A stretch of DNA of 64,000 bases from Virgibacillus sp. MSJ-26 (GCF_018918075.1 NZ_JAHLPW010000009.1:90130-154129), one strand, 5' to 3'. Positions 18,222 through 27,541 are shown, numbered from the stretch's first letter. Program-made: numbers and translations. Notes: generated by a model not told the origin, from the sequence alone.

Positions 18222-19283
18222 TTAGGCATCTTCGAGCGGATTCAGGCTTTCATTCCCAGTTAAATTAGTAATCATTTTTACAAGTAAATCAATCTCTTCT
18301 TCCATATCGCTTATACTAACTGTTTCAACAGGTGAATGCATATATCTTAATGGCAAAGATACAAGAGCAATCGGCACACCTTGTCCAGTGAGTCGCATTC
18401 TGTCGGCATCCGTTCCTGTCATTCTGGGGGTAAGTTCGTATTGAAGAGCCATATCAAGCTCTTTGGCCGCTTTTTCAAGATGATGATTTATTTTATAATT
18501 GATTGGCGCGCCTTTAGCTAGCACTGGTCCGCCTTCCAGTTTTACGTCGCCATGCTTATTTTTATCTACACCGGGATAATCTGTAGCGAAAGTGACATCA
18601 CAAGCAATAGCCATTGTAGGTTTGATGCCTGCCGCTGCAAAATAGGCGCCTCCCATATTCGTTTCTTCATTAACCGTGCTTGCTGCATAAACACCGATTT
18701 CACAGCCTTCTGATTTTAATCTTTTTAAAACTTCTGCAACGATAAAAGCACCTGTGCGATTATCCAAGCCCCTACCCGATATATAACGATCTTGCAAAAC
18801 TTCTGGTTCGCGTTTATAGACAGCAAGGTCACCAATTTGAATAAACTTCTCTGCTTCAGATTTTGTTCGGTATCCACAGTCGATAAATAAATCTTCTAGA
18901 TCAAAATCATCCTTTAATCCCCCGTGATGCTGGGCATTCACGCCAATAACTCCTAAAACGGTTTTATTATATCCTAACACAGTAACCTTCATACCCACTG
19001 CAGCTTTCGGATTAATGCCACCTATCTTTTCAAAATGCAAAAAACCATTATCATCAATTCGATTAACTACGAGTCCTATTTCATCACAATGTCCAGCTAA
19101 AAGTACCTTAAAAGAAGCTTCTGGATTTAAAATGCCTATCGCATTTCCCGCATGATCTGTTCTGATTTCGTCCGCGAACTCTTTAACATAGTTAATCCAA
19201 CTTTTTTGAATCTCCACTTCTTGGCTTGAGGGTGAAGGAGTGCTCAATAAATTAAATAAAAAATCCTTGTTTTTAATTCCCAT
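18222..19283 (-). CDS. M42 family metallopeptidase (glutamyl aminopeptidase/YsdC-like)
   Basis: A cytoplasmic two-metal aminopeptidase of 353 residues. The metal and catalytic residues are visible: H and D/E in LLAGHCDEIGLVV, the bridging Asp in RGLDNRTGAF, the Glu pair in TVNEETNMGGAYF, Asp in CDVTFATDYPGVD and His in RYMHSPVETVS. It probably degrades peptides released by other proteases or during growth. The family also includes proteins annotated as endoglucanase, which is usually wrong. It is divergent from the K+ channel gene. Confidence 0.88.
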   Translation of the reverse strand: MGIKNKDFLFNLLSTPSPSSQEVEIQKSWINYVKEFADEIRTDHAGNAIGILNPEASFKVLLAGHCDEIGLVVNRIDDNGFLHFEKIGGINPKAAVGMKVTVLGYNKTVLGVIGVNAQHHGGLKDDFDLEDLFIDCGYRTKSEAEKFIQIGDLAVYKREPEVLQDRYISGRGLDNRTGAFIVAEVLKRLKSEGCEIGVYAASTVNEETNMGGAYFAAAGIKPTMAIACDVTFATDYPGVDKNKHGDVKLEGGPVLAKGAPINYKINHHLEKAAKELDMALQYELTPRMTGTDADRMRLTGQGVPIALVSLPLRYMHSPVETVSISDMEEEIDLLVKMITNLTGNESLNPLEDA

Positions 19284-19426
19284 TTTCTTCCTCCTGTCAA
19301 ACGCTTTAATTATTTACTATTCTTATATAATAGCAAAACTGAAGGTACTTTTTGAATAAATGACCTTCTTTTCTCACATACTAACTTAAAGTTTAACTAA
19401 AACAACTGAGCACCAATGGGGGAAAT

Positions 19427-20437
19427 ATGGGTATTGAACTATTAAGACATATATACTTTCGCATTCCGGTTCTTATCAGACTTTTGCTCACTATTTTACT
19501 TGTGATGGTATCATTTGGAATTTTAATTCACTTTGTAGAGCCAAACCAATTTCCGACTTTTTTTGACGGTATATGGTGGGCTTTTGTCACCGGAGCAACA
19601 GTGGGTTACGGAGATTACACACCACTAAGTGCAACTGGAAGAATCATCGGTATACTACTTATGTTAACAGGTGCAGGCCTAATCACATTCTATATTTCCC
19701 TCTTTGCTGCTTCAACGATAAAATATGAAAGAGATTTATCAGAGGGAATCGTATCTTATAAAGGAAGTGGCCATATTATTTGTATTGGCTGGAATGAACG
19801 GACTAGAAAATTAATTGAAATGGCTTTTAAAGTGAATTCACAGCTAGAAATCGTCTTAATTGATCAATCGCTTGGACATCTTTCTTACCAACATTATCCA
19901 GTCCATTATATTCAAGGGGATCCTACAGAAGATATCACTTTAGAAAAAGCCAAACTAAAAGATGCTGATCAAGTTATTATCACAGCAGACATCACTGAAT
20001 CTGAACCACAAGCTGATAAGTACACGATATTATCCACTGTTGCCATTCGTGGAAATAATGAAAGTATACCAATCATTGCAGAAATCTTAACAAAAAGACA
20101 GATAGTTAATGCCCAACGTGCTGGCGCGACAACGATTATTAGACCAAATGACTTTATAAGCACTCTTTTATACCATGAATTATTTCGAGAGGAAGAAGCC
20201 CATCCATTCGAATCCATCTTATCTCTATTGATGGAACAGCAATTTTTTCAAATCAATCTTCCCACAACTATGATTAATAATACGTTTTGGAATGCTGTCA
20301 ATTATTTTAAAGACGAGAGATGTATGATTATTGGACTGATGCGAAACGACGAGTGGCTGATTAATCCAGCCCATGATTTCATTCTCGAAGAAAAAGATAG
20401 TTTAATTGGCATCAAATCGTGGGAAGACATTAAATAA
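19427..20437 (+). CDS. Potassium channel protein with RCK (TrkA-N) domain, YugO-like
   Basis: A 336-residue ion channel subunit. Residues about 1-110 hold two transmembrane helices around the selectivity filter TVGYGDYTP. The following RCK domain begins GHIICIGWNERTRKLIEMA, a Rossmann-type start. In B. subtilis YugO is the channel used for potassium signalling in biofilms. Equivalent use here is inference. The upstream divergent gene is the M42 peptidase and a YugI-like gene follows. Confidence 0.9.
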   Translation: MGIELLRHIYFRIPVLIRLLLTILLVMVSFGILIHFVEPNQFPTFFDGIWWAFVTGATVGYGDYTPLSATGRIIGILLMLTGAGLITFYISLFAASTIKYERDLSEGIVSYKGSGHIICIGWNERTRKLIEMAFKVNSQLEIVLIDQSLGHLSYQHYPVHYIQGDPTEDITLEKAKLKDADQVIITADITESEPQADKYTILSTVAIRGNNESIPIIAEILTKRQIVNAQRAGATTIIRPNDFISTLLYHELFREEEAHPFESILSLLMEQQFFQINLPTTMINNTFWNAVNYFKDERCMIIGLMRNDEWLINPAHDFILEEKDSLIGIKSWEDIK

Positions 20438-20472
20438 ATGCAAACCACTCACGTACCATAAGAAAGAGGATT

Positions 20473-20501
20473 TTGCCAAATGACCCCTTTTATGATAAAA
20501 T
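20473..20501 (+). promoter_or_regulatory. Candidate promoter of the yugI-like gene
   Basis: TTGCCA (20473-20478) and TAAAAT (20496-20501) are spaced by 17 bases, about 45 bases before the start codon. Confidence 0.5.
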
Positions 20502-20546
20502 ATAAAAATGTGTTAAAAAGCGAATACAAAATGGGAGTTGTTCAGC

Positions 20547-20930
20547 ATGACAGATAATATTGAAAAAGGTCAAATTATACAAGGTAAAGTTACAGGCATT
20601 CAACCTTATGGAGCTTTTGTTGCATTAAATGATTCAGTACAAGGGCTTGTTCACATTTCGGAAGTGACTCACGGTTATGTGAAAGATATAAATGAATATT
20701 TATCAATCGGTGATGAGGTAACTGTTAAAGTATTAGACATTAATGAAGAATCTAATAAAATTTCTCTATCCATCCGTGCGACTGAAGAAGCACCGAAAAA
20801 AGATACAAAACAACCAGCGCCGAAACCTAATACACAAGACACAAATGCAGCAGGCTTTAATACTCTAAAAGATAAATTAGAAGAGTGGATTGACCAATCA
20901 AAAGATCGCAAGCAAACATTTAAAAATTAA
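20547..20930 (+). CDS. yugI: S1 RNA-binding domain protein, general stress protein 13 (YugI/CvfD-like)
   Basis: A 127-residue protein with one S1 domain at its N-terminus (GKVTGIQPYGAFVALNDSVQ then GLVHISEV). The C-terminal tail is polar and Pro/Lys rich, ending in a short helix. Such proteins bind RNA or ribosomes. The ATG at 20547 has GGGAG at 20533-20537. An upstream TTG (20538) would sit too close. Its place near yugO and pgi matches B. subtilis. Confidence 0.88.
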   Translation: MTDNIEKGQIIQGKVTGIQPYGAFVALNDSVQGLVHISEVTHGYVKDINEYLSIGDEVTVKVLDINEESNKISLSIRATEEAPKKDTKQPAPKPNTQDTNAAGFNTLKDKLEEWIDQSKDRKQTFKN

Positions 20931-20946
20931 TAGGTAGTAAACTCAT

Positions 20947-20982
20947 CCCTCATAATGCAAACTGATATTATGAGGGGTTTTA
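20947..20982 (+). terminator. Terminator of the yugI-like gene
   Basis: CCCTCATAAT and ATTATGAGGG form a perfect 10-base-pair stem followed by GTTTTATAT. Confidence 0.85.
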
Positions 20983-21180
20983 TATATAAATGATAATTGA
21001 TGAATAATGAAGCTGTATGAAAGTAATTGATAGTCATTTATTGTTCATCATTTACTCGAGTTAATCCCTATTCACCATCATGATTCTTGATTTCATTTCT
21101 TTCCTCCGTTAAAGTTAACATGTATTATCAAAATATATCTTAGCAAAACTTACTTTAATATAGCTATAGGAGGAATCATC

Positions 21181-22527
21181 ATGACTCATGTAACGTTCTC
21201 ATATGAAAAGGCACTTGAGTTCTTTAACCAGCATGAATTAGACTATTTAAAACCTTATGTCGCAACAGCACACAATGCTTTGCACGATCAAACAGGCCAA
21301 GGTAATGATTTTCTTGGTTGGATTAACCTACCAGAATCCTACGATAAAGAAGAATTTCAGCGTATTAAAACTGCTGCAGAAAAAATTAAAAGTGATACGG
21401 ATGTTTTGCTTGTCATTGGAATCGGTGGCTCCTATTTAGGTGCTCGTGCCGCTATTGAAATGTTAAATCATTCTTTTCAAAATCTTTTATCAAAAGATAA
21501 GCGTCAAGCTCCTCAAGTTATTTTTGTTGGACACCATTTAAGCTCTACCTATATAAATGAGCTGTATGATGTTCTTGAGGGTAAAGATGTATCTATTAAT
21601 GTCATTTCTAAAAGTGGAACAACAACTGAACCAGCTATAGCATTCCGTATGTTCAGGAACTATTTGGAGGAAAAATACGGTAAAGAAGAAGCGAAACAAA
21701 GAATCTACGCCACAACTGATAAATCTAAAGGTGCCTTAAAGACAGTTGCAGACCAAGAAGGTTATGAAACCTTTGTCATTCCAGATGATGTTGGCGGTCG
21801 CTACTCCGTCTTAACAGCAGTTGGACTTTTGCCCATCGCCGTTAGCGGTGTATCCATCGACGATATGATGGAAGGTGCGAAAGTAGCAATGGATGATTTA
21901 TCAAAATTTGAATTAGATAAAAATCCAGCTTATCAATATGCTGCCGTTCGAAATGTTTTATACAACAAGGGGAAAACAATTGAAATGCTGATTAATTATG
22001 AGCCACAGCTTCAATATTTCGCCGAATGGTGGAAACAGTTATTTGGAGAAAGTGAAGGAAAAGACCAGAAAGGTATCTTCCCAACATCTGCTAATTTTAC
22101 AACTGATCTCCATTCACTAGGACAATATATTCAAGAAGGTCGCCGTGATTTATTTGAAACAGTATTACATGTTAATCAATCTAAAAAAGAAGTAACAGTT
22201 GAAAACGATAAAAATGATGCAGATGGACTTAATTATTTAGCTGGTAAAACATTACATGAAATTAACGACAAGGCTTTTCAAGGAACTCTACTCGCCCACA
22301 CAGATGGTGATGTTCCAAATTTAGTGGTAGAAGTACCGAAGTTGGATGCCTATACATTTGGATATCTTGTGTACTTTTTTGAAAAAGCTTGTGCAATAAG
22401 TGGTTATCTCCAAGGAGTTAATCCTTTTGATCAACCAGGTGTAGAAGCATATAAGAAAAATATGTTTGCGTTACTTGGAAAACCTGGATTTGAAGACGAC
22501 AAAGAAGCACTAGAAAAACGCTTATAG
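21181..22527 (+). CDS. pgi: Glucose-6-phosphate isomerase
   Basis: Cytoplasmic glycolytic enzyme interconverting glucose-6-phosphate and fructose-6-phosphate, 448 residues, the short Firmicute form. Visible sites: [20 protein letters not shown], the phosphate-binding [32 protein letters not shown] and [13 protein letters not shown]. The start follows TAGGAGGAATC. Confidence 0.97.
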   Translation: MTHVTFSYEKALEFFNQHELDYLKPYVATAHNALHDQTGQGNDFLGWINLPESYDKEEFQRIKTAAEKIKSDTDVLLVIGIGGSYLGARAAIEMLNHSFQNLLSKDKRQAPQVIFVGHHLSSTYINELYDVLEGKDVSINVISKSGTTTEPAIAFRMFRNYLEEKYGKEEAKQRIYATTDKSKGALKTVADQEGYETFVIPDDVGGRYSVLTAVGLLPIAVSGVSIDDMMEGAKVAMDDLSKFELDKNPAYQYAAVRNVLYNKGKTIEMLINYEPQLQYFAEWWKQLFGESEGKDQKGIFPTSANFTTDLHSLGQYIQEGRRDLFETVLHVNQSKKEVTVENDKNDADGLNYLAGKTLHEINDKAFQGTLLAHTDGDVPNLVVEVPKLDAYTFGYLVYFFEKACAISGYLQGVNPFDQPGVEAYKKNMFALLGKPGFEDDKEALEKRL

Positions 22528-22656
22528 TGCGATGAAATTTTAATGAGGTTATACTGCCCACATACTTTCCTAAAAATTATTTTCCAATAGAGTGTTTATA
22601 AATTTGTATGCTGGGTATAATTAGTAATGTAAGACTTTCTCGTATTCCCCCTGTAG

Positions 22657-22687
22657 GCAAAGCGTCAAAAACGCTTTGCTTTTTTTT
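22657..22687 (+). terminator. Terminator between pgi and the aminotransferase gene
   Basis: GCAAAGCG (22657-22664) and CGCTTTGC (22672-22679) pair and are followed by eight T. It lies about 130 bases after the pgi stop. Confidence 0.85.
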
Positions 22688-22738
22688 ATGTTTTTTTAGG
22701 TTATAATAGCCTTATTAGTATCACAAGGAGGTTGTTGT

Positions 22739-23917
22739 ATGAGTTATTTTGAGACAGTACCTAATCGAAAAAATACACGTTCTGTTAAATGGGATACACT
22801 TGAGGAAGTTTTTCAATCAGGTGATGTTCTCCCTATGTGGGTTGCTGATATGGATTTCAAAGCCCCTGAAGCCGTAAATAACGCATTAATAGAAAGAGCA
22901 AAACATGGAGTCTACGGTTATACCATTATTAATCCCGAAGTGAAAGGCTCTATCGTCAACTGGCTGCACCGGCGTTTTAATTGGAAGGTTGAGGAAGAAT
23001 GGTTATCATTCAGCCCCGGCGTTGTCACAAGTCTACATATAGCTGTTCAAGCCTTTACTGAACCAGAGGATAAAGTATTAATCCAAACACCCGTTTATCC
23101 TCCTTTTTATAATGTTATTGAGGCGCATAATCGACAAATTGTAAAAAGTCCTTTGATCCTCAAAGACGACCATTACTCTATCGATTTTACTGATTTTGAA
23201 AATAAACTTAAACAGGGTGTCAAAGCTTTTATTTTATGTTCTCCCCACAATCCTGTTGGTCGGGTATGGACGAAAGAAGAATTACAGAAAATGGCAGAGT
23301 TATGCGTCGAAAATGACGTTATTCTTATTTCAGATGAGATTCATGCCGACCTTGTGCTAGGTGATTATAAACATACACCCATCGCAACTTTATCCGAGGA
23401 TATTGCTATGCAGACAGTCACGTGTATGGCTCCGTCAAAAACGTTTAATCTCGCTGGATTGCAAGCCTCATATATCGTTACAAAACATCCTGAAAAACGT
23501 TTGAAAATTGATCAACTATTGAAAAAGCAAGGACTGGGATCGCTTAACACGATGGGAAGCACAGCACTCCATGCCGCTTATGAACATGGTGAAGAGTGGC
23601 TTAAAGAACTGCTTAAGCTTTTAAACAGTCATCAGGAATACGTCGTTGAAATGTTCAAAACACATACACCTGAACTAAAAGTCATCCCTGCTCAAGGTAC
23701 TTATTTATTATGGATTGATTGTAGTAGACTCGGAATGACTGATGAGGAATTGCACCAATTTATGGTAAGTGAAGCACGTGTTGGACTAAATGCGGGAAGC
23801 TCCTACGGTGAAGAAGGCAAACAATTTATGAGGATGAATATAGCGACTTCTAGACAAACTCTTGAAAAAGGAGTTAAGCAAATCGTGAAGGCTGTCAAAC
23901 ATCTAAATATACAATAA
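22739..23917 (+). CDS. patB: MalY/PatB family aminotransferase (C-S beta-lyase type)
   Basis: A PLP enzyme of 392 residues, aminotransferase class I/II fold. It shows LPMWVADMDFKAPEAV, which is characteristic of the MalY/PatB group, ILCSPHNPVGRVWTKEEL, ISDEIHADLVL and the PLP-lysine region MAPSKTFNLAGLQ. Members cleave cystathionine or cysteine S-conjugates, and B. subtilis PatB acts as a C-S lyase. Exact substrate is not readable. A TATAAT box at 22702-22707 and AAGGAGG lie directly upstream. Confidence 0.85.
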   Translation: MSYFETVPNRKNTRSVKWDTLEEVFQSGDVLPMWVADMDFKAPEAVNNALIERAKHGVYGYTIINPEVKGSIVNWLHRRFNWKVEEEWLSFSPGVVTSLHIAVQAFTEPEDKVLIQTPVYPPFYNVIEAHNRQIVKSPLILKDDHYSIDFTDFENKLKQGVKAFILCSPHNPVGRVWTKEELQKMAELCVENDVILISDEIHADLVLGDYKHTPIATLSEDIAMQTVTCMAPSKTFNLAGLQASYIVTKHPEKRLKIDQLLKKQGLGSLNTMGSTALHAAYEHGEEWLKELLKLLNSHQEYVVEMFKTHTPELKVIPAQGTYLLWIDCSRLGMTDEELHQFMVSEARVGLNAGSSYGEEGKQFMRMNIATSRQTLEKGVKQIVKAVKHLNIQ

Positions 23918-23971
23918 TGAAGCTTTTTCAATGAGTCTTCACGTTTTCCTATATTAATATATAAGCGTTAT

Positions 23972-24020
23972 AAAAAACCGAAAGTTAGGAGCGAGTATTC
24001 TCCTATCATTCGGTTTTTTT
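23972..24020. terminator. Bidirectional terminator between patB and the SodC-like gene
   Basis: ACCGAA...AGGAG and CTCCT...TTCGGT pair between flanking A6 and T7 runs. The two flanking genes converge here. Confidence 0.85.
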
Positions 24021-24050
24021 ATATCTACACTGATAGTTCTGTCCCAATTT

Positions 24051-24635
24051 CTATTCCTCTTCTTTTTCCTCTTCTTCCAACTCGGCTGGATCGGTAGGTT
24101 CCTCGCCTTCTTTCGCCTTTGCATCTTTCTTAATGATACCGCAAGCTACTCGTTCCCCTGACTTACCTCCTGGTTGATTTACGCCATCATCTTTATCAGC
24201 TGTAATGACAAGGGATGTCCCGTCTTCTTTTAACAATGAATTTTTTCCATCAGTAAATGTCGCCTCATCTGCCATCAACTCTGCTTCCGCATATCCAGAT
24301 GAATCGGCCTCAATATTTGGTAAGTCCCCTATATGTGAACCTTCGGGATGCATAAGACCGTGCTCTTTTCCGTCGGGATTAAAGTGATTTCCCGAACTTT
24401 TAAAATCTGGGCCTTCACATTTACCGAACTCATGGATATGAACACCATGGAAACCAGGGGATAACCCGTTAACTTCAAGTTTTACCTGAACACCGCCTTC
24501 TTGTTCAGAAAGCTTTGCTGTGCCAATCATATCGGCAGATGAATTGTAAATATCAATCTCTTTTACATTCGGCGTACCACTTTGGCAAGCAGATAATATT
24601 AATACAAGAATTAAACTAATCAGCCATCTTCTCAT
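24051..24635 (-). CDS. sodC: Cu/Zn superoxide dismutase-like lipoprotein (YojM/SodC type), one Cu ligand replaced
   Basis: A 194-residue SodC-fold protein with a lipobox (LILSACQS), so predicted to be anchored outside the membrane. Aligning by motif, the first copper ligands His67 and His69 (GVHIHEFGKC), the bridging His84 (GNHFNP) and the zinc ligands His92, His101 and Asp104 are present. The last copper histidine, normally in SLVIHA, is Thr145 here (SLVITADKDD). B. subtilis YojM is also reported to lack part of the copper site. Activity as a true dismutase is therefore doubtful. The tail is very rich in Glu and Lys. Confidence 0.87.
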   Translation of the reverse strand: MRRWLISLILVLILSACQSGTPNVKEIDIYNSSADMIGTAKLSEQEGGVQVKLEVNGLSPGFHGVHIHEFGKCEGPDFKSSGNHFNPDGKEHGLMHPEGSHIGDLPNIEADSSGYAEAELMADEATFTDGKNSLLKEDGTSLVITADKDDGVNQPGGKSGERVACGIIKKDAKAKEGEEPTDPAELEEEEKEEE

Positions 24636-24697
24636 TACTTCTTACTCCTTTTTGACAGTCTAATTCTTAGTATCTACCACACGGTATATTCTTAAAC

Positions 24698-24735
24698 AAA
24701 CAGTGACCCATCCAACTTGATAGGTCACTGTTTTT
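24698..24735 (-). terminator. Terminator overlapping the end of the small membrane-protein gene
   Basis: AACAGTGACC and GGGTCACTGTT pair on the minus strand. The stop codon of the gene at 24725-24931 lies inside the stem. Confidence 0.75.
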
Positions 24736-24931
24736 CGTCAATATTCTGTTGGTCTGTGTGTATATATTTTTCTTCAAATTTCTCTTCATCTTTTTTTGAT
24801 TTTTTTACGATAAGATACGTAGCAATTACAGCACCACACATAAAAATCACTAATGAAATAACTCCTGGAATATAGTCGGCCTTATCTTCAGGAAAATATA
24901 AGAATTCCATAAAATATAAATAATTAAACAC
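24725..24931 (-). CDS. Small single-pass membrane protein, function unknown
   Basis: I do not recognise this 68-residue protein. It has one clear hydrophobic segment (about residues 21-42, VISLVIFMCGAVIATYLIV) followed by a strongly charged tail with KKSKKDEEKFEEK. The likely start is a GTG with AAGGAGGAAGTGA upstream. It is followed by its own terminator and is divergent from kapB. Confidence 0.6.
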   Translation of the reverse strand: MFNYLYFMEFLYFPEDKADYIPGVISLVIFMCGAVIATYLIVKKSKKDEEKFEEKYIHTDQQNIDEKQ

Positions 24932-25048
24932 GAATCATCACTTCCTCCTTTAGCTAGTATACCAAAAATACATATACCAAGAAAGGTTTCGCGCTTTATT
25001 CGCAAAAAGGTCATAAATTTGGCACAATATAGATAGGAGGGGATTTTT

Positions 25049-25450
25049 ATGAAGGATTTCAAAGTGGGAGATATTATCCGGGCACATTACAACTCAGGGA
25101 CTTACATAGGCGAAATCATAGAAGATCGAGGTAATCGTTTTTTAGTCGAAGTTTTAGCCGTTGACAAACACCCTGTCCAAGGTGATTTACATAGCCCTAA
25201 ACAAGTACAAGGTGTCGCTTTTCATGAACGAAAGGCTTTAGCTTATCGTGAGAAAATGAATGCTAAAAAGCCAGCCACGTTTGCCTATGAAGGCGAGGTA
25301 CCAGAGTATGCCGAATCTCTTAAAAAAGCCGTGGGAAAAATACGAACTAATCTCAAAAAAGAAGATACAGAATATAATCAAAAAGCATTAGAAAAAATTG
25401 CTGATTTAGAAGAACATTATTATAATAAAGTTTATGCAGCATTTATGTAG
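25049..25450 (+). CDS. kapB: Kinase-associated protein B (KapB)
   Basis: A 133-residue protein matching KapB, which in B. subtilis supports the sporulation kinase KinB pathway. The N-terminal beta-rich part (FKVGDIIRAHYNSGTYIGEI) and the following HPVQGDLHSPKQVQGVAFH are typical; the C-terminal half is helical. Despite the common name lipoprotein, no lipobox is seen. AGGAGGGG precedes the ATG. Confidence 0.88.
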   Translation: MKDFKVGDIIRAHYNSGTYIGEIIEDRGNRFLVEVLAVDKHPVQGDLHSPKQVQGVAFHERKALAYREKMNAKKPATFAYEGEVPEYAESLKKAVGKIRTNLKKEDTEYNQKALEKIADLEEHYYNKVYAAFM

Positions 25451-25473
25451 AGAGCTAAAATAATAATACTTTT

Positions 25474-25510
25474 AAAGGCGGTAACCATTTAAGGTTCCGC
25501 CTTTGTTTTG
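25474..25510 (+). terminator. Terminator of kapB
   Basis: AAAGGCGG and CCGCCTTT form a perfect 8-base-pair stem with an inner AACC/GGTT pairing, followed by GTTTTG. Confidence 0.75.
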
Positions 25511-25563
25511 TTTATTATGAATCATCTACGTACGTTGCTAATCATGCGCTTGCGCTTTGGTTA

Positions 25564-25827
25564 TTACTCGCCTAGATGTTCTTTGATTACTTCTTCGATT
25601 CCTTTGATTGCTTCTTCTTCGTCAGAACCGTCTGCTGTAATTTTAATTTCTGCGCCCTTTGGAATTCCAAGGGACATAACGCCCATAATGGATTTTAAGT
25701 TAACTGTTTTATCGTTATAACTCATTTCCACTTCTGATTCAAACTGCCCTGCTTTATTAACTAATAACGTTGCTGAACGAGCGTGTACTCCAGTATCTGC
25801 GGTAATTTTAAATGTTTGTTCTTTCAT
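25564..25827 (-). CDS. ptsH: HPr-family phosphocarrier protein with Ser at position 18
   Basis: HPr accepts phosphate from enzyme I at His15 and passes it to PTS EIIA proteins. Ser46 is the regulatory site of HPr kinase. With the start at 25827 the protein is 87 residues: His15 and Arg17 lie in [12 protein letters not shown] and Ser46 in [12 protein letters not shown]. The normal motif is HARPAT. Here Pro18 is Ser. Crh, the paralogue, lacks His15, so this is HPr rather than Crh. The gene is alone, without ptsI beside it. Confidence 0.87.
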   Translation of the reverse strand: MKEQTFKITADTGVHARSATLLVNKAGQFESEVEMSYNDKTVNLKSIMGVMSLGIPKGAEIKITADGSDEEEAIKGIEEVIKEHLGE

Positions 25828-25862
25828 TTCATTCATCCTTTTCCATATAATAATATTTTATG

Positions 25863-25879
25863 TTGTACGCTATGTACAA
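25863..25879. promoter_or_regulatory. Inverted repeat upstream of the HPr gene
   Basis: TTGTAC-N5-GTACAA is a perfect 6-base palindrome about 35 bases before the HPr start, close to where a -35 box would be. It could be an operator; no binding protein is assigned. Confidence 0.4.
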
Positions 25880-26061
25880 AAGTAATTACCTAAAGTTCAA
25901 TACGACTTTTACGTGAATGACTGAACTATATTTATTATATACAATTTCTCGATTTATTTAAACAAAAATAACCTTTATTTAAAGATATTTAGAATTTGTT
26001 TTAAAATCCCTATTATGATACCTTTACTTTATAGGAATACCCTACTAAAGGAGGAACAAAC

Positions 26062-26769
26062 ATGAGTGTACATATTGGTGCAGAACAAGGAGAAATAGCA
26101 GATAAAATTTTATTACCAGGTGATCCATTACGTGCTCAATACATTGCAGAAACTTACTTAGAAGATGTAACTCAATATAATCAAGTCCGAGGAATGTATG
26201 GCTTTACTGGAACATATAAAGGTGAACGCATTTCTGTTCAAGGAACAGGCATGGGGGTTCCCTCTATCTCTATTTATGCAAATGAATTGATTCAAAGCTA
26301 TGATGTTAAAAAACTTATTCGCGTTGGGACATGTGGTGCAATCCAAAAAAATGTTAAAGTTAGAGATGTCATTTTAGCGCAAGGAGCAACTACTGATTCT
26401 CAACAAAATAATTTGATTTTTGACCATATTGCATACTCTCCTATCGCTGATTTTGATTTGTTGAAAAATGCTTATGATATTGGGACCAATAAAGGGTTAA
26501 ATCTTAGAGTCGGTAATATCTTTACTAGTGATACATTTTATCGTGATAATGCTAAAGAAGTAAATGCATTGCTTGCGAAATATAAAGTTTTAGCAATTGA
26601 AATGGAATCGTCAGCTCTATATACATTAGCTGCAAAATATGATCGCCAAGCCCTGTCCATCTTGACAGTCTCAGATCATGTAATTACAGGTGAAGAAACT
26701 TCCGCTGAAGAACGTCAAACATCATTTAATGAGATGATGGAAGTTGCTTTAGAAACGGCTATTAAATAA
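26062..26769 (+). CDS. deoD: Purine-nucleoside phosphorylase (DeoD type)
   Basis: Phosphorolytic cleavage of purine nucleosides in salvage, 235 residues, hexameric family. Motifs: [18 protein letters not shown], the phosphate-binding [47 protein letters not shown] and the catalytic Asp in [23 protein letters not shown] precedes the ATG. Confidence 0.97.
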   Translation: MSVHIGAEQGEIADKILLPGDPLRAQYIAETYLEDVTQYNQVRGMYGFTGTYKGERISVQGTGMGVPSISIYANELIQSYDVKKLIRVGTCGAIQKNVKVRDVILAQGATTDSQQNNLIFDHIAYSPIADFDLLKNAYDIGTNKGLNLRVGNIFTSDTFYRDNAKEVNALLAKYKVLAIEMESSALYTLAAKYDRQALSILTVSDHVITGEETSAEERQTSFNEMMEVALETAIK

Positions 26770-26782
26770 TCTTTATATTCCA

Positions 26783-26821
26783 AGAAAAAAACTTTCTACT
26801 CCTATGTTGAAAGTTTTTTTC
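26783..26821 (+). terminator. Terminator of deoD
   Basis: GAAAAAAACTTTC and GAAAGTTTTTTTC form a long perfect stem containing the T-run. Confidence 0.8.
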
Positions 26822-26830
26822 GAAATCATA

Positions 26831-26883
26831 TTGTCAACCATATAAAATAAAAGGTTGACATACTTCCTGTTAAACCATATTAT
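26831..26883 (+). promoter_or_regulatory. BirA-type operator overlapping the bioY promoter
   Basis: TTGTCAACC (26831-26839) and GGTTGACAT (26853-26861) form an inverted repeat with a 13-base spacer, resembling the biotin repressor site TTGTtAACC/GGTTaACAA. The right arm contains the -35 box TTGACA (26855-26860), which is 17 bases from TATTAT (26878-26883). Repressor binding would block the promoter. Reading it as BirA-regulated is inference supported by the bioY gene behind it. Confidence 0.78.
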
Positions 26884-26903
26884 TTAATTGGGAGGTGAAT
26901 AGT

Positions 26904-27494
26904 TTGAAATTAAGACCCATTGATTTAACATTTGGGGCAATGTTCGTATGTTTAATGGCGATTGGGGCAAACATCGCTGTTTGGTTTCCAATGCTTGCTG
27001 TACCAATAGGTGGTGCAAGTGTTCCATTATCCTTACAAACGTTTTTTGCCATTTTAGCTGGTTTGATGCTCGGTAGAAAGCTCGGCAGTATCAGTATGAT
27101 TACATATACGCTCGTTGGGATAGCAGGTGTTCCCGTTTTCGCCGGATTACAGGGAGGCCCAATGGCTATTATCAGTCCAACAGGTGGATTTATCATTTCT
27201 TTTATATTTGTTGCTTATTTTGTTGGATTAATCGTTGACCTTCATAAGAAACAGTCTTTTCCCTATTACTTAATCGCTTCAATTGTTGGTCTTATATGCA
27301 ACTACGGTATCGGTGTTACTTATATGTACCTTGCTATGAATACATGGTTAAACTTAGAAATAACTTATCTGTTAGCTTGGGCCGGAATGATTCCTTTCTT
27401 AATCAAAGACGGAGCTCTTGCCTGCTTAGCAGCTGTATTTATGGTTAGTTTAGCGAAACGGGTAAAGTTTAAATGGAAAACAAGCAGCGCATAA
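26904..27494 (+). CDS. bioY: Biotin transporter BioY (ECF S component)
   Basis: BioY binds biotin in the membrane and works alone or with an ECF module. The 196-residue protein has about six hydrophobic segments, with the family pattern VPIGGASVPLSLQTFFAILA, GRKLGSISMITYTLVGIAGV and the substrate-site region GGPMAIISPTGGFI. The TTG at 26904 fits GGGAGG (26890-26895) better than the GTG at 26895, which overlaps the ribosome binding site. The predicted leader is only about 15 bases. Confidence 0.93.
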   Translation: MKLRPIDLTFGAMFVCLMAIGANIAVWFPMLAVPIGGASVPLSLQTFFAILAGLMLGRKLGSISMITYTLVGIAGVPVFAGLQGGPMAIISPTGGFIISFIFVAYFVGLIVDLHKKQSFPYYLIASIVGLICNYGIGVTYMYLAMNTWLNLEITYLLAWAGMIPFLIKDGALACLAAVFMVSLAKRVKFKWKTSSA

Positions 27495-27507
27495 ATAAGA
27501 ACCTAGA

Positions 27508-27541
27508 TAAAAAGATGTCCTAATTAAAGGGCATCTTTTTT
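27508..27541 (+). terminator. Terminator of bioY
   Basis: AAAAAGATGTCC and GGGCATCTTTTTT pair with one wobble and end in a T-run. Confidence 0.8.

Noticed and set aside
18222..19283. Endoglucanase
   Set aside because: Old annotations of M42 proteins use this name, but all aminopeptidase metal ligands are visible.
25564..25827. Crh, the catabolite repression HPr-like protein
   Set aside because: His15 is present; Crh has another residue there.
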